In this document: in pieces, positions 33,855-44,843 of the stretch | Numbering within the stretch: the first letter of the stretch is position 1 | Layout of the letters: every line of letters begins with the position of its first letter | NCBI RefSeq assembly: GCF_050908995.1 | Contig: NC_135132.1 | Span: 4,707,001-4,771,000 of the forward strand | Direction of reading: 5' to 3' | Length of the DNA: 64,000 nucleotides | Source: Andrena cerasifolii | Lineage: Eukaryota > Arthropoda > Insecta > Hymenoptera > Andrenidae | Program-made: the position numbers and the translations under genes | The notes under the pieces: model-generated | Seen by the model: only the letters and a program-made list of their open reading frames with translations | Database searches by the model: none | What the model was told of the DNA's origin: nothing

Positions 33855-35489
33855 AAATACTAATCCTATTATTAAGAAGATGAATACTTCTTTATTGCAC
33901 CAGTTGACATGAAGAATAATACCAAGAAGATAAAGAGCATAAATACATATAAGAAAACAAGAAAGAGAAAAATAGTAGTGTTAGAAATTATATAGTACGT
34001 GTAAAAGTAGAAGTAGAGTGCAAAAGGCGAGGTGCAGCTGTCAGCTGTTAGAAGGAGGGGTGAAAAATGAAAGTGTCCTTGGGAGACTTTTAAGTTCCCA
34101 GTTGTTCAATGATAATACCTCAATACTAGATCATTTCCCAAACCTCCAAAGTAGTTTGCTGTCACCACAACTTTTGCAAAACACAGTGGAGAGAATAGGT
34201 GGCTCCACCCACTTGTGCATCTCCTCTTCCTTTGTGACTTTTGCTTATTATATTTCCAATAAATGTTTAGTAATTGTTTTAACGTCTCTTTATGACTTGT
34301 GGATTCGTTCCTGTGAAGAGGGATGAAAAATAATGGCGAGGGAACTGGGAAAGAATTATACTGTTCTGTTGTTAAAAGCAGAGATAATAATGTTTGATGA
34401 GTATGAATTCTGCTGGAATGAAGGAACGTTTAAAGTCTTAAAAATTGATTGTACTTTGTTCTCAATAATTTTCTCGATAACTCTCACAATCAATAACTCT
34501 CGAGGAATAAATGAAGGTGCAATTAATTCTTAACTGCTACTTTTCAGTTTTCTGTAAGCTGGTAGCTTTAATTTACACGGTTTACTGGAATTGTGTTGTA
34601 TTTAAGTAAATACGAGCAAATCAAACGACGCCGAGCAGAAATTGAACATGTGAATGTTAATTGCTTATTTTTAATAGTTATTAATTACCAGCTTGAAATA
34701 TCCTTCTTTTGCTCTGTGACATAAATCTGATAGAGTACCTAAATTAACATGTAAGTCATGAGATCATTAGTTGCTTCAAGATCAGGGCCATTAAGGGTTA
34801 CTCAACAAGACACTAATTTGTTTGCAAGTTCAGATTATGTATATCAAGTCACTGATATCGCTTAATTATTGCATATCTTTTATTAATCCTAAGGAGAGTT
34901 GGTAGTGGTTGATAACTTTGATGAGACTTGGGCTAGTGAATGCGTAGGTAATGCGCTGATAACGTATTGAATATTCTACTTAACGAGTACTGTTTATGAG
35001 CATTCAAAGTTGGACACTTTGGAGAAATCTGGCGCTGATTAGTTCTGCATAAATCCCACCCTTGGTTTAGTAGTTTTAGTCCAACAGTCTGTAACTTCTC
35101 TTCAATTTAAATATTAAGGAAACGTGTAGTTCCATTTGAAGAGACCACTAATGATTTCAAGAGCTTGGAAACAATGAAGTTAGGGAACCTTTTTTCCGTT
35201 GTCTTACTTCCTCTTTAAACTGAGGAGCTTTTGTTGCCTCAATTTCATTGTAAGTTCTAGTGCGACGGAAATATTTAAATGTATGTACTCTTTTATGTGC
35301 ATCGTTCTTAGAAGTTTGATGTTGAACACAATAGCTTGTGAGGAACAGTTGGTTGTTAATCCTAGCCACCCAATGTCACTTAGATGTAACTACAGTTTGA
35401 AGGCTATCTTTGGGTGCAACAGTTTCGTTAGCTACTGCTTGCTTCGTCAAGCTGAACATGTAACAAATTAATATTTTGTCAGTAATCCT
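33855..35489. other. AT-rich non-coding region
   Basis: Mostly AT-rich. The 102-codon frame at 34018-34326 and the 90-codon frame at 35199-35471 have no recognisable domain or convincing splice context. Confidence 0.3.
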
Positions 35490-35845
35490 CACTATTCGGG
35501 TACTGTGGGGTGCTACATATTTGGCCCTTATTGAGTTGTGATTAGAGCACTATAGTGCTGCATCTGGGTGACTATTAAATAGGTTACTATTCGGGTACTA
35601 TTGGGATATAACTCTGCTACTATTGGGTTGCTATAGATTTACTATTGGCTCATTACAGAGTTACTACCGAGTTATTATTAAGTTACTATTGGGTTCGCAT
35701 TGAGCTACAAGTAGGTAGGTTACTCTTGGGTTCGTATTCAACTACATGTAGGTTACTCTAGGGTTCATATTCAGCTACAAGTAGGTTACTATTGGATTCG
35801 TATTCAGCTGCAAGTAGGTTACTATTGGCTACTATTGCTTGCCTA
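35490..35845 (+). repeat. Degenerate minisatellite (GGTTACTATTGG type)
   Basis: Phrases like GGTTACTATTGGATTCGTAT and TCAGCTACAAGTA repeat every 33-39 bases, best preserved at 35690-35825 and more degraded to the left. Confidence 0.75.
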
Positions 35846-36964
35846 ATGCTTAAGTTACTTTGCTTCCCACCCACTCCTTTCTCCTGCAGTCTTCTCTATG
35901 ACTCCATAGCTTTATAATCTGAACTTACCTAAGTACTGACAGTGAGTAAATCGATACAGTTGAAGCTATAGGCCATAAAATGCATGTTTCATCACTCACC
36001 ACAACATCTCATAGACTCAAATCACCTTTGTATGTTTCACCAAACAAACAGGTAATTATAAATTACATGTAAGTCAATAGATCAACATTTACAAAAATCT
36101 TGGGTCATCCACCCAACTGGTTACAAGTTAAATAAAATCAGCACCTGCTAATAGATCCACAAATTTCCAAATTTTTTCCCACATTGTCATACAATTCTAT
36201 CCTAGAAAAATTCACAATCATTCATACAGACGTGCTATAATTATGCATGCACGGCGTGTTTAGCATCCTAAGCAAAAAAACTATTTAAAAAAAGAACACC
36301 TAAACCATAGCCGCAAAAAAAAAACAACAGGAAAATCCCCAAAAACCGCCTCGATCACTTGCTTGACGCAATCCCACCTTTTCGCAGCACAGGCATCAAA
36401 TTAGTTACGCCGTGTTACCAGCGTCAATGAACCGCTCCTTCCCCTAGGATCCCTGCGAATTATTCATATTATCTCCACCTGGCGAGTGCTCCCGGGTCGT
36501 CCGGTTCGTTCGTCACGCACGCATAACGTGTCCCCGTTTACGCGCATATGAAATTCGAAATTCATTACCGCGCAGCGGAGGGAATTAATTTCCATTCCGC
36601 CAGGAAACAAGGCCGGTGAATTTCGAAATTTCCGCATTCGACGCCCCCCGACCCTCCCTATATCACCTTGGTGCGGTTTCATTGTGCGATCCAGTCCTGG
36701 GCCCTTTATTGCAACAGTCAGCGAGTCGGTTCCAGCGATTTTCTCAGTCTCTAGGTTGCTTCCAAACGTTTCGCAGGCCGATCCCAGGAGGCCGTGCCAG
36801 TTAATACAGATTTCCAGCGGGCGCTGCTCGTCCACGAATCTGCAGGATGAGAGTCGCGCAGTGGTTCGGCCGCTGTTGCGACATCTGCCGGGCTTCTAGC
36901 GATTTAACTGACTTTTCGAGGCGTTGTTGAGGATTGTTGCACGTTGAGGCTATTGGTAGGATCC
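35846..36964. other. AT-rich spacer then CpG-rich island
   Basis: 35846-36340 is AT-rich. 36360-36900 is CpG-rich and complex, with competing open frames on both strands. No gene is assignable. Confidence 0.35.
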
Positions 36965-37278
36965 AATGTCAGTGGATCAAAGTACTATTGCGAGATGAGA
37001 AGAAGACCGACTACCCGCAAGCTGAAATGTTGCTCGCTCCACCCTATCCCCTCCAAGAAATCCTAGTTTTAGGTTCTTAGCGGCTCTCCATATCCGTGGG
37101 CTGTCGTGATTTGTGTCGTTCGCGTTCTGCGTTACGCGGCGGACTTTGTTGCAAGGAATTGGGTGGAGCGAGCCGGCGATTCCCTTTGCTCATGTGACAT
37201 TTCAGCTTGTGGGTAGTCGGTCTTCTTCTCATCTTGCAATAGCAGGTACTATTTACTCCAGGAAACTGCACTGACATA
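36965..37278. mobile_element. Foldback element with GC-rich arms (about 310 bp)
   Basis: ATGTCAGTG then TGAGAAGAAGACCGACTACC and CAAGCTGAAATGT on the left are mirrored on the right. GCTCGCTCCACCC is also paired inwards. The arms are 80-100 bases and the right arm has an extra 20-base block. No coding content; target duplication unclear. Confidence 0.75.
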
Positions 37279-38045
37279 ATTCACTTTTGTTTAATGGTCT
37301 GTGAAGATGTGACTCTAACAATCGTGCTACCTAATTCCCTCAGATCGCAAATAATCCCTATCACCTGGGCAGAAACCAATATTCCGCGGCAATAGACCAA
37401 ACTATTAGACTACTAGGAGCTAAAAAAGAAGAAATAGTATTCCCTTCTCTTTCTTAACTCCTCCTCTTTGGGTTTCAACGCTGAGAAGTGAGCCCAATGT
37501 ACGGTCAATTGTTGGTGGAGGTTTCCAGCGACACACAAGTGCTCCGGCCACCCTCAGCGACCTCGTCTCTTCGTTTGCATACGCAAACAGAGGAATTAGG
37601 ACCGGACACGTCGTCCTGCACTCACGATCGGGGGTTCCTTTGCTCCGGAAAGCACGTTATTGTCGTCTCGGGTGGGGTTATTGTCGTCGAAACACGTCCG
37701 GACAATCGACGATACTACGCGAAACGCGCGAGCTCCTCGGGGCTTCCTGTTACCCCCGTTGACGACCATTAATTTTCCAACCTCTACTCTGGTTTAAATT
37801 AGATTTTTGGTGAATTTTGCACAGGTTACTTATAGATGTACCCAACAATACTGAGGTTTACGGTAGGAGATAAGAGTGGCGGCGGGAAGAAAGTAATCTC
37901 AATGGGTGGGATTTGGTTGCTGGCCACCCTAGTAGCAGTGCTTCAATACTACATCGTCCGCCAAATCTTCAACGAGTTTTGGCGAGGGTTTTGGAACGGT
38001 TGGTAGGTAGGTAGGATGGAAGGAGCGAGAAGGAAGGTTGCGTTT
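37279..38045. other. Unique, partly CpG-rich stretch
   Basis: 37490-37780 is CpG-rich. Nothing recognisable as a gene or repeat. Confidence 0.35.
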
Positions 38046-38051
38046 CGTCCT

Positions 38052-38090
38052 GGGCCTGCTAGTGGATTCATCTCCTTACCTAGCAGGCCC
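38052..38090 (+). other. Perfect 11-bp hairpin
   Basis: GGGCCTGCTAG and CTAGCAGGCCC are perfect complements around a 17-base loop. It lies about 40 bases upstream of a GTATATATAC box at 38131. Whether it acts in DNA or RNA is unknown. Confidence 0.6.
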
Positions 38091-38316
38091 TGCCCCAGAT
38101 GCGGGGATGTTAGGAGGTACAACGAAACAGGTATATATACAAATCGGTCGTTGAGGGAGAACTTGCGAGAGAGCGGGATCGGTGGGAATGCCCTCTTGCG
38201 GCGGATTTGGGGTTATCGCTAGGTATCCTCCGTCGAAGTTGATGTGCGGAGTGTAGGGGCCCAAGGGCTCCGGCTACTATTCGTCTACTGTTTAGGCATG
38301 CCTAACTTGAGCAAGC

Positions 38317-38377
38317 GATCCGAGGATTTTAATCTGGTCGTGAATATAGTACATTCCTCACGACCGGGTCCCGGATC
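38317..38377 (+). other. Nested two-stem hairpin
   Basis: An outer 6-bp stem GATCCG/CGGATC encloses an inner perfect 8-bp stem GGTCGTGA/TCACGACC with a 14-base loop. It sits in a GC-richer, non-repetitive block (38000-38560) without coding potential. It could be a structured RNA or chance; no known RNA family is recognised. Confidence 0.4.
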
Positions 38378-39834
38378 AAAGAGAAAAAGTCCTTACAGTG
38401 AGACGTCGAAGTGTCAAGCGTGATCCACCTTGCCACTTTTTGGCCCGCTCTGGCGGTTTCGTTAGTAAAGTCAGCTCACACCATCTTGCTTGGTTTAAAT
38501 TGCTGGTATAGAGGAAAACTCTGAGGCGCAGCGCGTCCCTTGGACCTGTATAGCACTACCTGTTTAGGTATGCGCATTAGAGACCTGGTTATTGCTGGAT
38601 ATATGTAGGTATACGATAATATACTCTTTGTCTGTAACTATTATCAGTGGTTCCTCCCAGCTATGGGGATGTTTCTTTGAGACTTTTGCTTACTGTAGAA
38701 CGAAAAATTTCCTTTTCCAAAAAAGGAAATTCTTCTAAATGCCAAGCAAGTTTTTAGCAAAAATTATAGCAATTCTGCACTGTGAAAAGCTTGATACATG
38801 TCTCACAGTCGGTCATTTCTGCCAACAGTTATTTAAAAAAAAAAAAAAAAATCAATCCTCCAGGTTGTTAGAGGAGGACTTAAGCGAAAATAGAGGGAAT
38901 TCTTCAGGCGGATAGAGACATGTGGAAACGCTCGTCAAAATTTCTGAACCCTCGGAAGTCAGGGATTGTCTTAGCCGTGGGATTACGCGTTTTCCGCGGG
39001 AAATCCTCCGCTGGCGGAAAACCGACGGTGGATACCGCCGCGACAAGGCCGATTTGAATTTTTCTCAGGCGCCTCGACGCCTCTGGCTCTTCCAGTCCCA
39101 TTGAATATTCCATAAATAAATCGGCGTTTAATAGGAAATCGGGGAACCCCTGGCCCACCTCATCGCTCACTGCCATGCCGTGCCTCACCAACCAGTATCT
39201 CAATAATATTCAGTGTATAAAGTTCGAATGGCTCCCTTATTACGTGTCTGACGAGCCTGTTTCTCTTCCCTTCACTTATTCGCTATTTTAGGTTAGGTTA
39301 GTTATGCCATTTTAGGTTATGTTCGCTATTTTAGGTTATGTGAAAGTGATATCTCTTCATCACAGATGCACAGAGAGTAGTACACTATTTTTTGGTGTTC
39401 TTGAGAGACGCTATAACAAGTGTTTGTTTAATTTTTTCGCTCGTCTCTAGTACATTTCCCCACATCATTTGGAAATACAGGGATGTCAATCCTGCAATTT
39501 CACATATTTTCGAGAGTCGAGGAGGCAGGCCATTTGGTAAATAAATTCACAGAAAATCGCATGTAGCAAAATTTATCAAAATTTCGGGTGGCAAACACCC
39601 CTGGGTTTTTTATAAACAGTTTCATCTAAAAAATATATTTAAATCCTCAATTTCTTTATAAATTAAAATACTAAAAATGCTCAATTATTAAATTAAATAC
39701 TGAAACAAATAGAGAATAAATTTTTTTAAATATTTTTTCGAAATTTAAAAGCCAACAATTTTCAAAAAGATACTCGCCATTTACAATTATGCTGGTTTCA
39801 AATGTACATAAAAAAGGTGTGGTAGTAGAAGTTT
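38378..39834. other. Unique region, AT-rich at right
   Basis: 38400-38560 and 38900-39200 are CpG-containing. A poly-A of 17 is at 38835-38851. TTAGGTTAGGTTAG near 39292 is a short telomere-like run. 39480-39830 is AT-rich. Confidence 0.35.
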
Positions 39835-40086
39835 TTATATTTTATAACGTTTATGTACATTTCGCTGCTGTATGAAATCATTTTTTAATCTGGAAAAGGG
39901 CATGAATAGGTACAATCGTTTACCCTTCGCCAACGTTTTATGGAGATAATTATTTGCGTGAATAGAGGCTCCCTGACGAAGCACAAATCCATCATACTCG
40001 ATCAAACGTCGCTCCATCCTCAATAATATCTTATATTCAGCCAATCGACGACGTATCTCAGCTCGTTTATCTTTCTGCATTGGTCG
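39835..40086 (-). CDS. Possible terminal exon of an unknown gene
   Basis: Minus-strand frame of about 84 codons, ending in TAA at 39835-39837. It follows an acceptor-like CATTTTCAGAG and starts in phase 0 with RPMQKDKRAEIRRRLAEYK. It is strongly basic and likely helical at first (RRRLAEYKILLRMERRLIEY), then mixed to an end in KRYKI. Codon choice (CGT/CGA, GAG, CTT) looks more coding-like than the AT-rich surroundings. Two further blocks upstream, at 40173-40253 and 40303-40371, are bounded by GT/AG and also in phase 0. I recognise no family. Caution: frames this long arise by chance in such DNA. Confidence 0.35.
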   Translation of the reverse strand, partial: RPMQKDKRAEIRRRLAEYKILLRMERRLIEYDGFVLRQGASIHANNYLHKTLAKGKRLYLFMPFSRLKNDFIQQRNVHKRYKI

Positions 40087-40172
40087 CTCTGAAAATGGAA
40101 AATGTGCCAAAACCTTCTACTTGACACTCGATTTCCACCCAACAATACCGTTTTTTCCCCCTCCTTTGTTAC

Positions 40173-40253
40173 CTTGAGGAACGGAAAACCGAGGTCATCA
40201 AATTGTTCAAATGTACATTGTTTACAACTACAATCAGTGCAATTTCGTGCTTC
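40173..40253 (-). CDS. Possible exon with a four-cysteine motif (27 codons)
   Basis: An 81-bp minus-strand block between the acceptor CTTTTTCAG and the donor CTCAAG|GTAACA, open in phase 0. It reads EARNCTDCSCKQCTFEQFDD and continues to FPFLK. The Cys-x2-Cys-x-Cys-x2-Cys spacing could bind a metal, though the spacing matches no family I can name. An 86-bp gap separates it from the next block at 39835-40086. Confidence 0.35.
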
Positions 40254-40302
40254 CTGAAAAAGCGTGGTAACTCAGTTTTGAAAAATGTTGGCTGAAATGA
40301 AC

Positions 40303-40371
40303 CTTTTGTTCCGAAATTTTGTGGAAATTTTTTTTAACGATGGTTCGTCCTCTAGTAGGGAAATGTGATTT
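40303..40371 (-). CDS. Possible exon (23 codons)
   Basis: A phase-0 minus-strand block after acceptor CTACCTTTAG, reading KSHFPTRGRTIVKKNFHKIS and on to EQK, followed by GTTCAT, a weak donor. The implied next intron would be only 49 bases. Taken alone it is not significant. It is listed because it fits the frame of its neighbours. Confidence 0.25.
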
Positions 40372-40482
40372 CTAAAGGTAGAAATTGGATTTACGCTAAT
40401 ATTATACCTATATAGTTTTGCAAAATTTTCATTACACTATTCCATTCTAATTTTAGTATAGAATCCATTTTCTAAAAATAAT

Positions 40483-40654
40483 TCATCTACTGTCCATTGA
40501 AATAAGTTTGTTTACTGTTATAGTTTTATCTGGCCGATAAAATACACCCCTTATTAAATTAAAATCAGTTGCATGGGGTGTGCAGAAAATAAAAATATCA
40601 CGGTTTTCGTAGATGGCTTGGTAGAAATTTAAAAGGTCCAGATATAAAATTCAC
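40483..40654 (-). CDS. Possible exon or remnant
   Basis: After the acceptor-like TTTCATTACACAG, the minus strand has a TGA and is then open for about 55 codons, including LDLLNFYQAIYENRD and HATDFNLIRGVFYRPDK. A phase-0 donor candidate ACA|GTAAAC lies at 40515/40516. The in-frame TGA at the start means that the acceptor is wrong, there is a frameshift, or the gene is decayed. Confidence 0.25.
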
Positions 40655-40802
40655 CTGTGTAATGAAATTAGATAACATATCATTTATTAAGTTCTACTGT
40701 TTCTATTTAATAAGAGGATATTTCCTTATATAAAGTAGTTAAAGTTTTTTGGAGCATCTCATGGTAAAAGCGTGGTCCGTTAAATGCTGTAGTGGGAGAC
40801 AT
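40655..40802. other. AT-rich spacer
   Basis: AT-rich, stops in all frames, nothing recognised. Confidence 0.35.
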
Positions 40803-40907
40803 AGTGGGGGAAGCGCTCCGCCCATGAAAGCAACTCCCCACTATTTAATTGGCCAAGACTTCAGTAATCTTTAATGAATAAACGTTTTACAACGAACAGC
40901 TCCTCTT
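40803..40907 (+). repeat. Short dispersed repeat, family E, copy 2
   Basis: AGTGGGGGAAGCGCTCCGCC followed by TTTAATTGGCC and CTTCAGTAATCTTTAATGAA aligns with 9380-9482 over its full length. Confidence 0.65.
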
Positions 40908-41099
40908 AAAATTTTCATCTGCTTATAGAATGTAACACGAAAAATTGAAAAAAAAAAAATGTTAATCTTGAAAATAGGTGGTTTAAGTATTTTTAGGTTA
41001 TTTTTTTTTAGTACAATATAATGTACCTATAATATAATATATTTTGTACATTATTGTACATTAAAAAATGATTGCAAAATATTGTTAGTGAATAGCGAA

Positions 41100-41124
41100 C
41101 CCAGACCTAACCCAGACCTAACCC
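41100..41124 (-). repeat. Short telomere-like tract (TTAGGTCTGGG)
   Basis: CCCAGACCTAACCCAGACCT then AACCC reads on the minus strand as two copies of TTAGGTCTGGG plus a flanking TTAGG-like start. Variants of insect TTAGG with extended units are known in Hymenoptera. Two copies could also be chance or a repair scar. Confidence 0.45.
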
Positions 41125-42925
41125 ATTTCACCCAAATTAAAGCCGAGTCGGCCACCGAAAGAAATGAACGGGAGCAACTCTCGCCTACGAACCTGGAAAG
41201 AACAAATGAAGAGGATTCAAGCCAGTCGTTCGCATTTATATACCTTACTGCCGAGCATTAGCAGCCGTTCAAACGCGTACTCATTACGCGAACGAGAAGA
41301 TTCGCCGTGCCGCCGCACCGATCAAGGCAACAGCAAAGCTTCCCGGTAAACGCCGTAAAGTCATCGAACATTCAAACTCCATGGGCGCAAAAACGGACTC
41401 CCGAGGAAATTGCCGAGCAATCAAATATCTTGCCGCGCCTCTAAAACACCGCCTCCGCTAGTTCAGCCATTAGGCCGATTCCCCCATTGCCGGTGCCGTT
41501 AAAAAACAACAGCCCCCGTATAAAACATCAGAAAGCGCATTCGAAACGATAACGAGCAATAGGCGCAGTTTGGAGCCGCCGCCTAACCCTCCCCCGCCCA
41601 CCTCCGGCCACTGTTCCGCCTCGAACTTGCCCGTTATCGTTATATCCCTGTGGCCAGGGCGCGCCGGCCGATTTTTCCTCCGACGGCTTTTTTTCCAGCC
41701 ATTTCAGTGGAGCACACGGGCTTCCGCTATTTTATTAGGCCAGTTACAGAGCCGGGCCCGAAACAATAACCATTGTTAAAGTTTCGCGGCACTTGCAGCA
41801 ACACGGCCAGGGGGGGCCGAGGCTGTTTGCACGCCGAAGCTGTCCGCTTTGTTCCGCCGGGGCGGGGTGGATTTTCAGGCGGGCGAGCCCGCTCCCTCTG
41901 CGCCAGGGAACCGCTGGAACCGCCATGATCGCCATTGCCGGCGCCCGCCAGGCAGCCTTAGGGCCTCTTCACCATCTTCCTTTTCCCGCGCGTGACTCTC
42001 ATAATGGCCGGTCGCCGTCTGGTTTCGAATACTCCGGCAATTTTAATTACGCCGCTGACCGGAACACCGATTTAAGGGTTAGGGGAGAATGGCGAGCGAC
42101 GGTGGCGCCATCTAGGCTGCCTTCCAATGGCGGCTTCTGTGGCTGAGGATAGGATTTGTTATTTCGTAGGATGGAGTTGGGAGTTGGTGGAACCGAGGGA
42201 CTTATTGGAGATGGGTGAAAGTGGCAAGGTTGGAGGTTATGTTGGCTAACAAAGAGGGCCTGCAGAGTGGTAGAAGGAAGCTTGTCTAAGAGATGTTACA
42301 AACTTATGAAGCTGAGGAACTTGTTGGTTGCCAAATGGAGGTGTCCATTTGTTTTTACCGTGAATTTCTTGTTTCAATTCACGTCCACGCCTTCAACGGC
42401 AAATTAATGGCGGTGAAGATGATTTTGAAGTAAGTGAATAGAGGCATAGGAATTAAAACAATAGCGATATAATTTATAACAGTGAAATCGTGATTTGAAT
42501 GGTCTTTACGCTCGATGCGTTTGGTAGAATGCCACTGACCGGTTGATTGTGACTGCGTGCAGCCACAAGAAAAAGCATCTCTTACAGCCTCGGTGTGGGT
42601 GGAGCCCAATTGGTGTCTTGAGATTATCAGTCGTTTACTGGCGATTTTGGTCAGCTGCATTCCGTCCCCAAGGAGAGGGGAAAAATCAACCAGGAAGACC
42701 GTATCTACGCTCCGTCACCTCGAAGACACTATCCAGACACTGCTGACAGCTAAGCCATAGCCACCTCTGTTAATCCTCGCCCGGATCCAATGTTTGGGCC
42801 CAGACTATGTGGCGCCTGCCAGACTAAACCCCTGCGTAATTTATGAGTCTTCTTCTCGGACACGGAACACCATTGGTAATGGCATTTCTAATGTACCAGC
42901 AGCAAGTTAAATGACTATGTAACTA
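41125..42925. other. CpG-rich island and unique flank
   Basis: 41160-42130 is one of the longest CpG-rich parts of the window. Open frames on both strands (up to 117 codons) overlap and match nothing known. 42130-42925 is mixed. A GCGCCATCT motif lies at 42105-42113. Confidence 0.4.
42105..42113 (-). promoter_or_regulatory. CTCF-like AGATGGCGC motif
   Basis: Exact AGATGGCGC on the minus strand at the edge of a CpG-rich island. Binding untested. Confidence 0.3.
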
Positions 42926-43951
42926 CATCGTGTACCAGAAAGATGGGAGCCCCGGAATAACTCGGAGCATCGTGCTTCATACTTGAAGTTTTCGCAATAA
43001 TGTTTTAGACATACGTTTTAGGGTTCGGAAAAGACATCTGATCGTGGCTTTCGTCATGGTTTAGGGGTCAAATTTGGGAGGTATTTCAAGGTCAACTTCA
43101 TTTTTGAATTTTGAACCACTATTTCCGACACCAGAAATGAAAAGAACGATAAAATCAATCATGGAATTTGGAAGATCTTCGTCAAAAAACCCTTGAAGAA
43201 GCTGCACTCATCCACTTGAATTTCATCAGAAAGACCATATCCGCCTTTTGTGAACGAATTTATCTCGAAATATCCGCCATTGTCAAACCGTGAATGGCGA
43301 AGATTTGAAGCACTTAATATATAACACTTTAATCTGTCGAATGCGTTAGCTTAATCAATGGTCGATCTTGCCTTAATTGGCTAGATCAATGGTCTGTCTT
43401 GTCTTAACCGGCTAGATCAAAGTCGATCTTTGACCCTATAACAGGACTACAAATGTGAATGTAAAATGTTTGGTTTTTTCTGGTGCTGAAAGTAGCGATT
43501 CAGAATTGAAGTTGACCTTGAAATCACCCCCAGATTTGACCCCTAGGTCATGATCAATTAGATGCCATCTTTGCCAATCTCGGAAACCATCAGATGCCTC
43601 TTTGTAGACCCTTAAACATTTGGTTGAAACATTTTCTTCAAAAACTCAGTCCTTTCCAGTTAAACCGGGGTCTTGGTAGAAAAAGTGATTTGACCCTCAA
43701 ATAGCCCTTGTGGGTTTCCTGGCTCAATGTCATGACTAGATATCATTTCATGTCTGGTGCCGAAAATAGGTGTTCCCGTTTAAAGAAATCAAGTTGACCT
43801 TGCAATGACTTCTAAATTTGGCCTTTAGCCGTTAGTCAGGATCGCCACCAAATGCTTCCATCCAAGCCCCAACACTTTTATCTGAAACATTTTCTCGAAA
43901 ACTTCATATTTCTGAGTTAATCCAGGGTTCTCATCTTTCTGGTACACGCTG
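42926..43951. mobile_element. DNA transposon with long inverted arms (1026 bp)
   Basis: The ends CATCGTGTACCAGAAAGATG and CAGCGTGTACCAGAAAGATG (right end in reverse) are followed by matching CGGAATAACTC/TGGATTAACTC. The arms share TTCAAGGTCAACTT and TTTTGAAC/TATTTTCGGCACCAGA-type blocks over several hundred bases. Flanks TGTAACTA (42918-42925) and TATAACTA (43952-43959) form an 8-bp target duplication with one mismatch. Internal tandem GGCTAGATCAA phrases lie near 43380-43430. No transposase frame. An hAT-like mover is inferred from the duplication length. Confidence 0.8.
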
Positions 43952-43959
43952 TATAACTA

Positions 43960-44795
43960 CACTTAACCAACCTCTCCCTGCAATACTAACGCTAAAGTCA
44001 AATGATTGTCAACGACATATATCCCTAGACTTCGAACCCAGCATCACCGCAGAGCAATCACACAAACCTGCGAACAGCACATGAAAATATTCAATATTTT
44101 GTCATCACAACAAGGACATTTTGAAAACAATGACATCCCAGAAATGTCTAAAATATAAATGCCCCACTTCCATCCGATGAGCAAAGAATCTATACAATGG
44201 ATAAACTGTAGCAGGTCTTGGGGATATCTCATGGAAGTTTCTGGCAGTACAATGAACTCGTTTGTCCTGGTAGCATAGGCGTTTAAACCACTGTGAAATG
44301 GTATTAGACAACATTCGGTTCAGACTTTCCACTTGCTTCCACTCGCGCACCTCGTGGAACGCGGTACCCAGCTAGAAAAGGGGACTCCAAGCTTTGACAA
44401 AGAGCCGATTTCAGATAACCGTAGCTGGGGCGCGTTTGCTGGAAATCGAGAGCGCGTTTGCCCGCAAGTTGCCATGCATTTTGCAACATCTTCGAACGTA
44501 CATTCAGCGCGCGTTCGCCGCAACGACGCGTACACGTTTCAATGGGGTAAACGTTCGAGTAGAAAGAGGTCCTCATAGTTCTGTGGCTTACTAGGCACGA
44601 GACGTTTCGACATAAAGAGGGGTTCGTTCACCCTACGCAGTGAAGTTGTCTGTGGTCGACCTGCCAAGCAGTGGTGGACTCACCAGGAGGGTGTCAGCTT
44701 GTACGTTGGTGAGTGAGTCCCTTTTTGAAGAAGAGCATACCTTCATATGGAGGCACAAGATAGTACAAACTTATAGGTTTTGTTAAATAAATTCC
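43960..44795. other. Unique region with a CpG-rich core
   Basis: 44330-44580 is CpG-rich, with several overlapping frames. A 45-codon frame ends at a TTG|GTGAGT donor-like site at 44709/44710, without other support. Confidence 0.3.
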
Positions 44796-44843
44796 CGAAC
44801 ATGGCGTTGAAAAACGAGCAGTTACACTAGGGTATCCCCTTAA
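44796..44843 (-). mobile_element. Possible end fragment of a TTAA element
   Basis: On the minus strand TTAAGGGGATACCCTAGTGT begins at 44843 and resembles the TTAAGGGGTTATACCCAGT terminus of family P. AACATGGCG lies 40 bases in. No second end was found. Confidence 0.3.

Noticed and set aside
39292..39305. TTAGGTTAGGTTAG as a telomere remnant
   Set aside because: Only two copies in a T-rich, loosely repetitive stretch; not distinguishable from chance.
44585..44709. Frame ending at a GTGAGT donor-like site
   Set aside because: Only about 45 codons, no credible acceptor or start, and no known domain.
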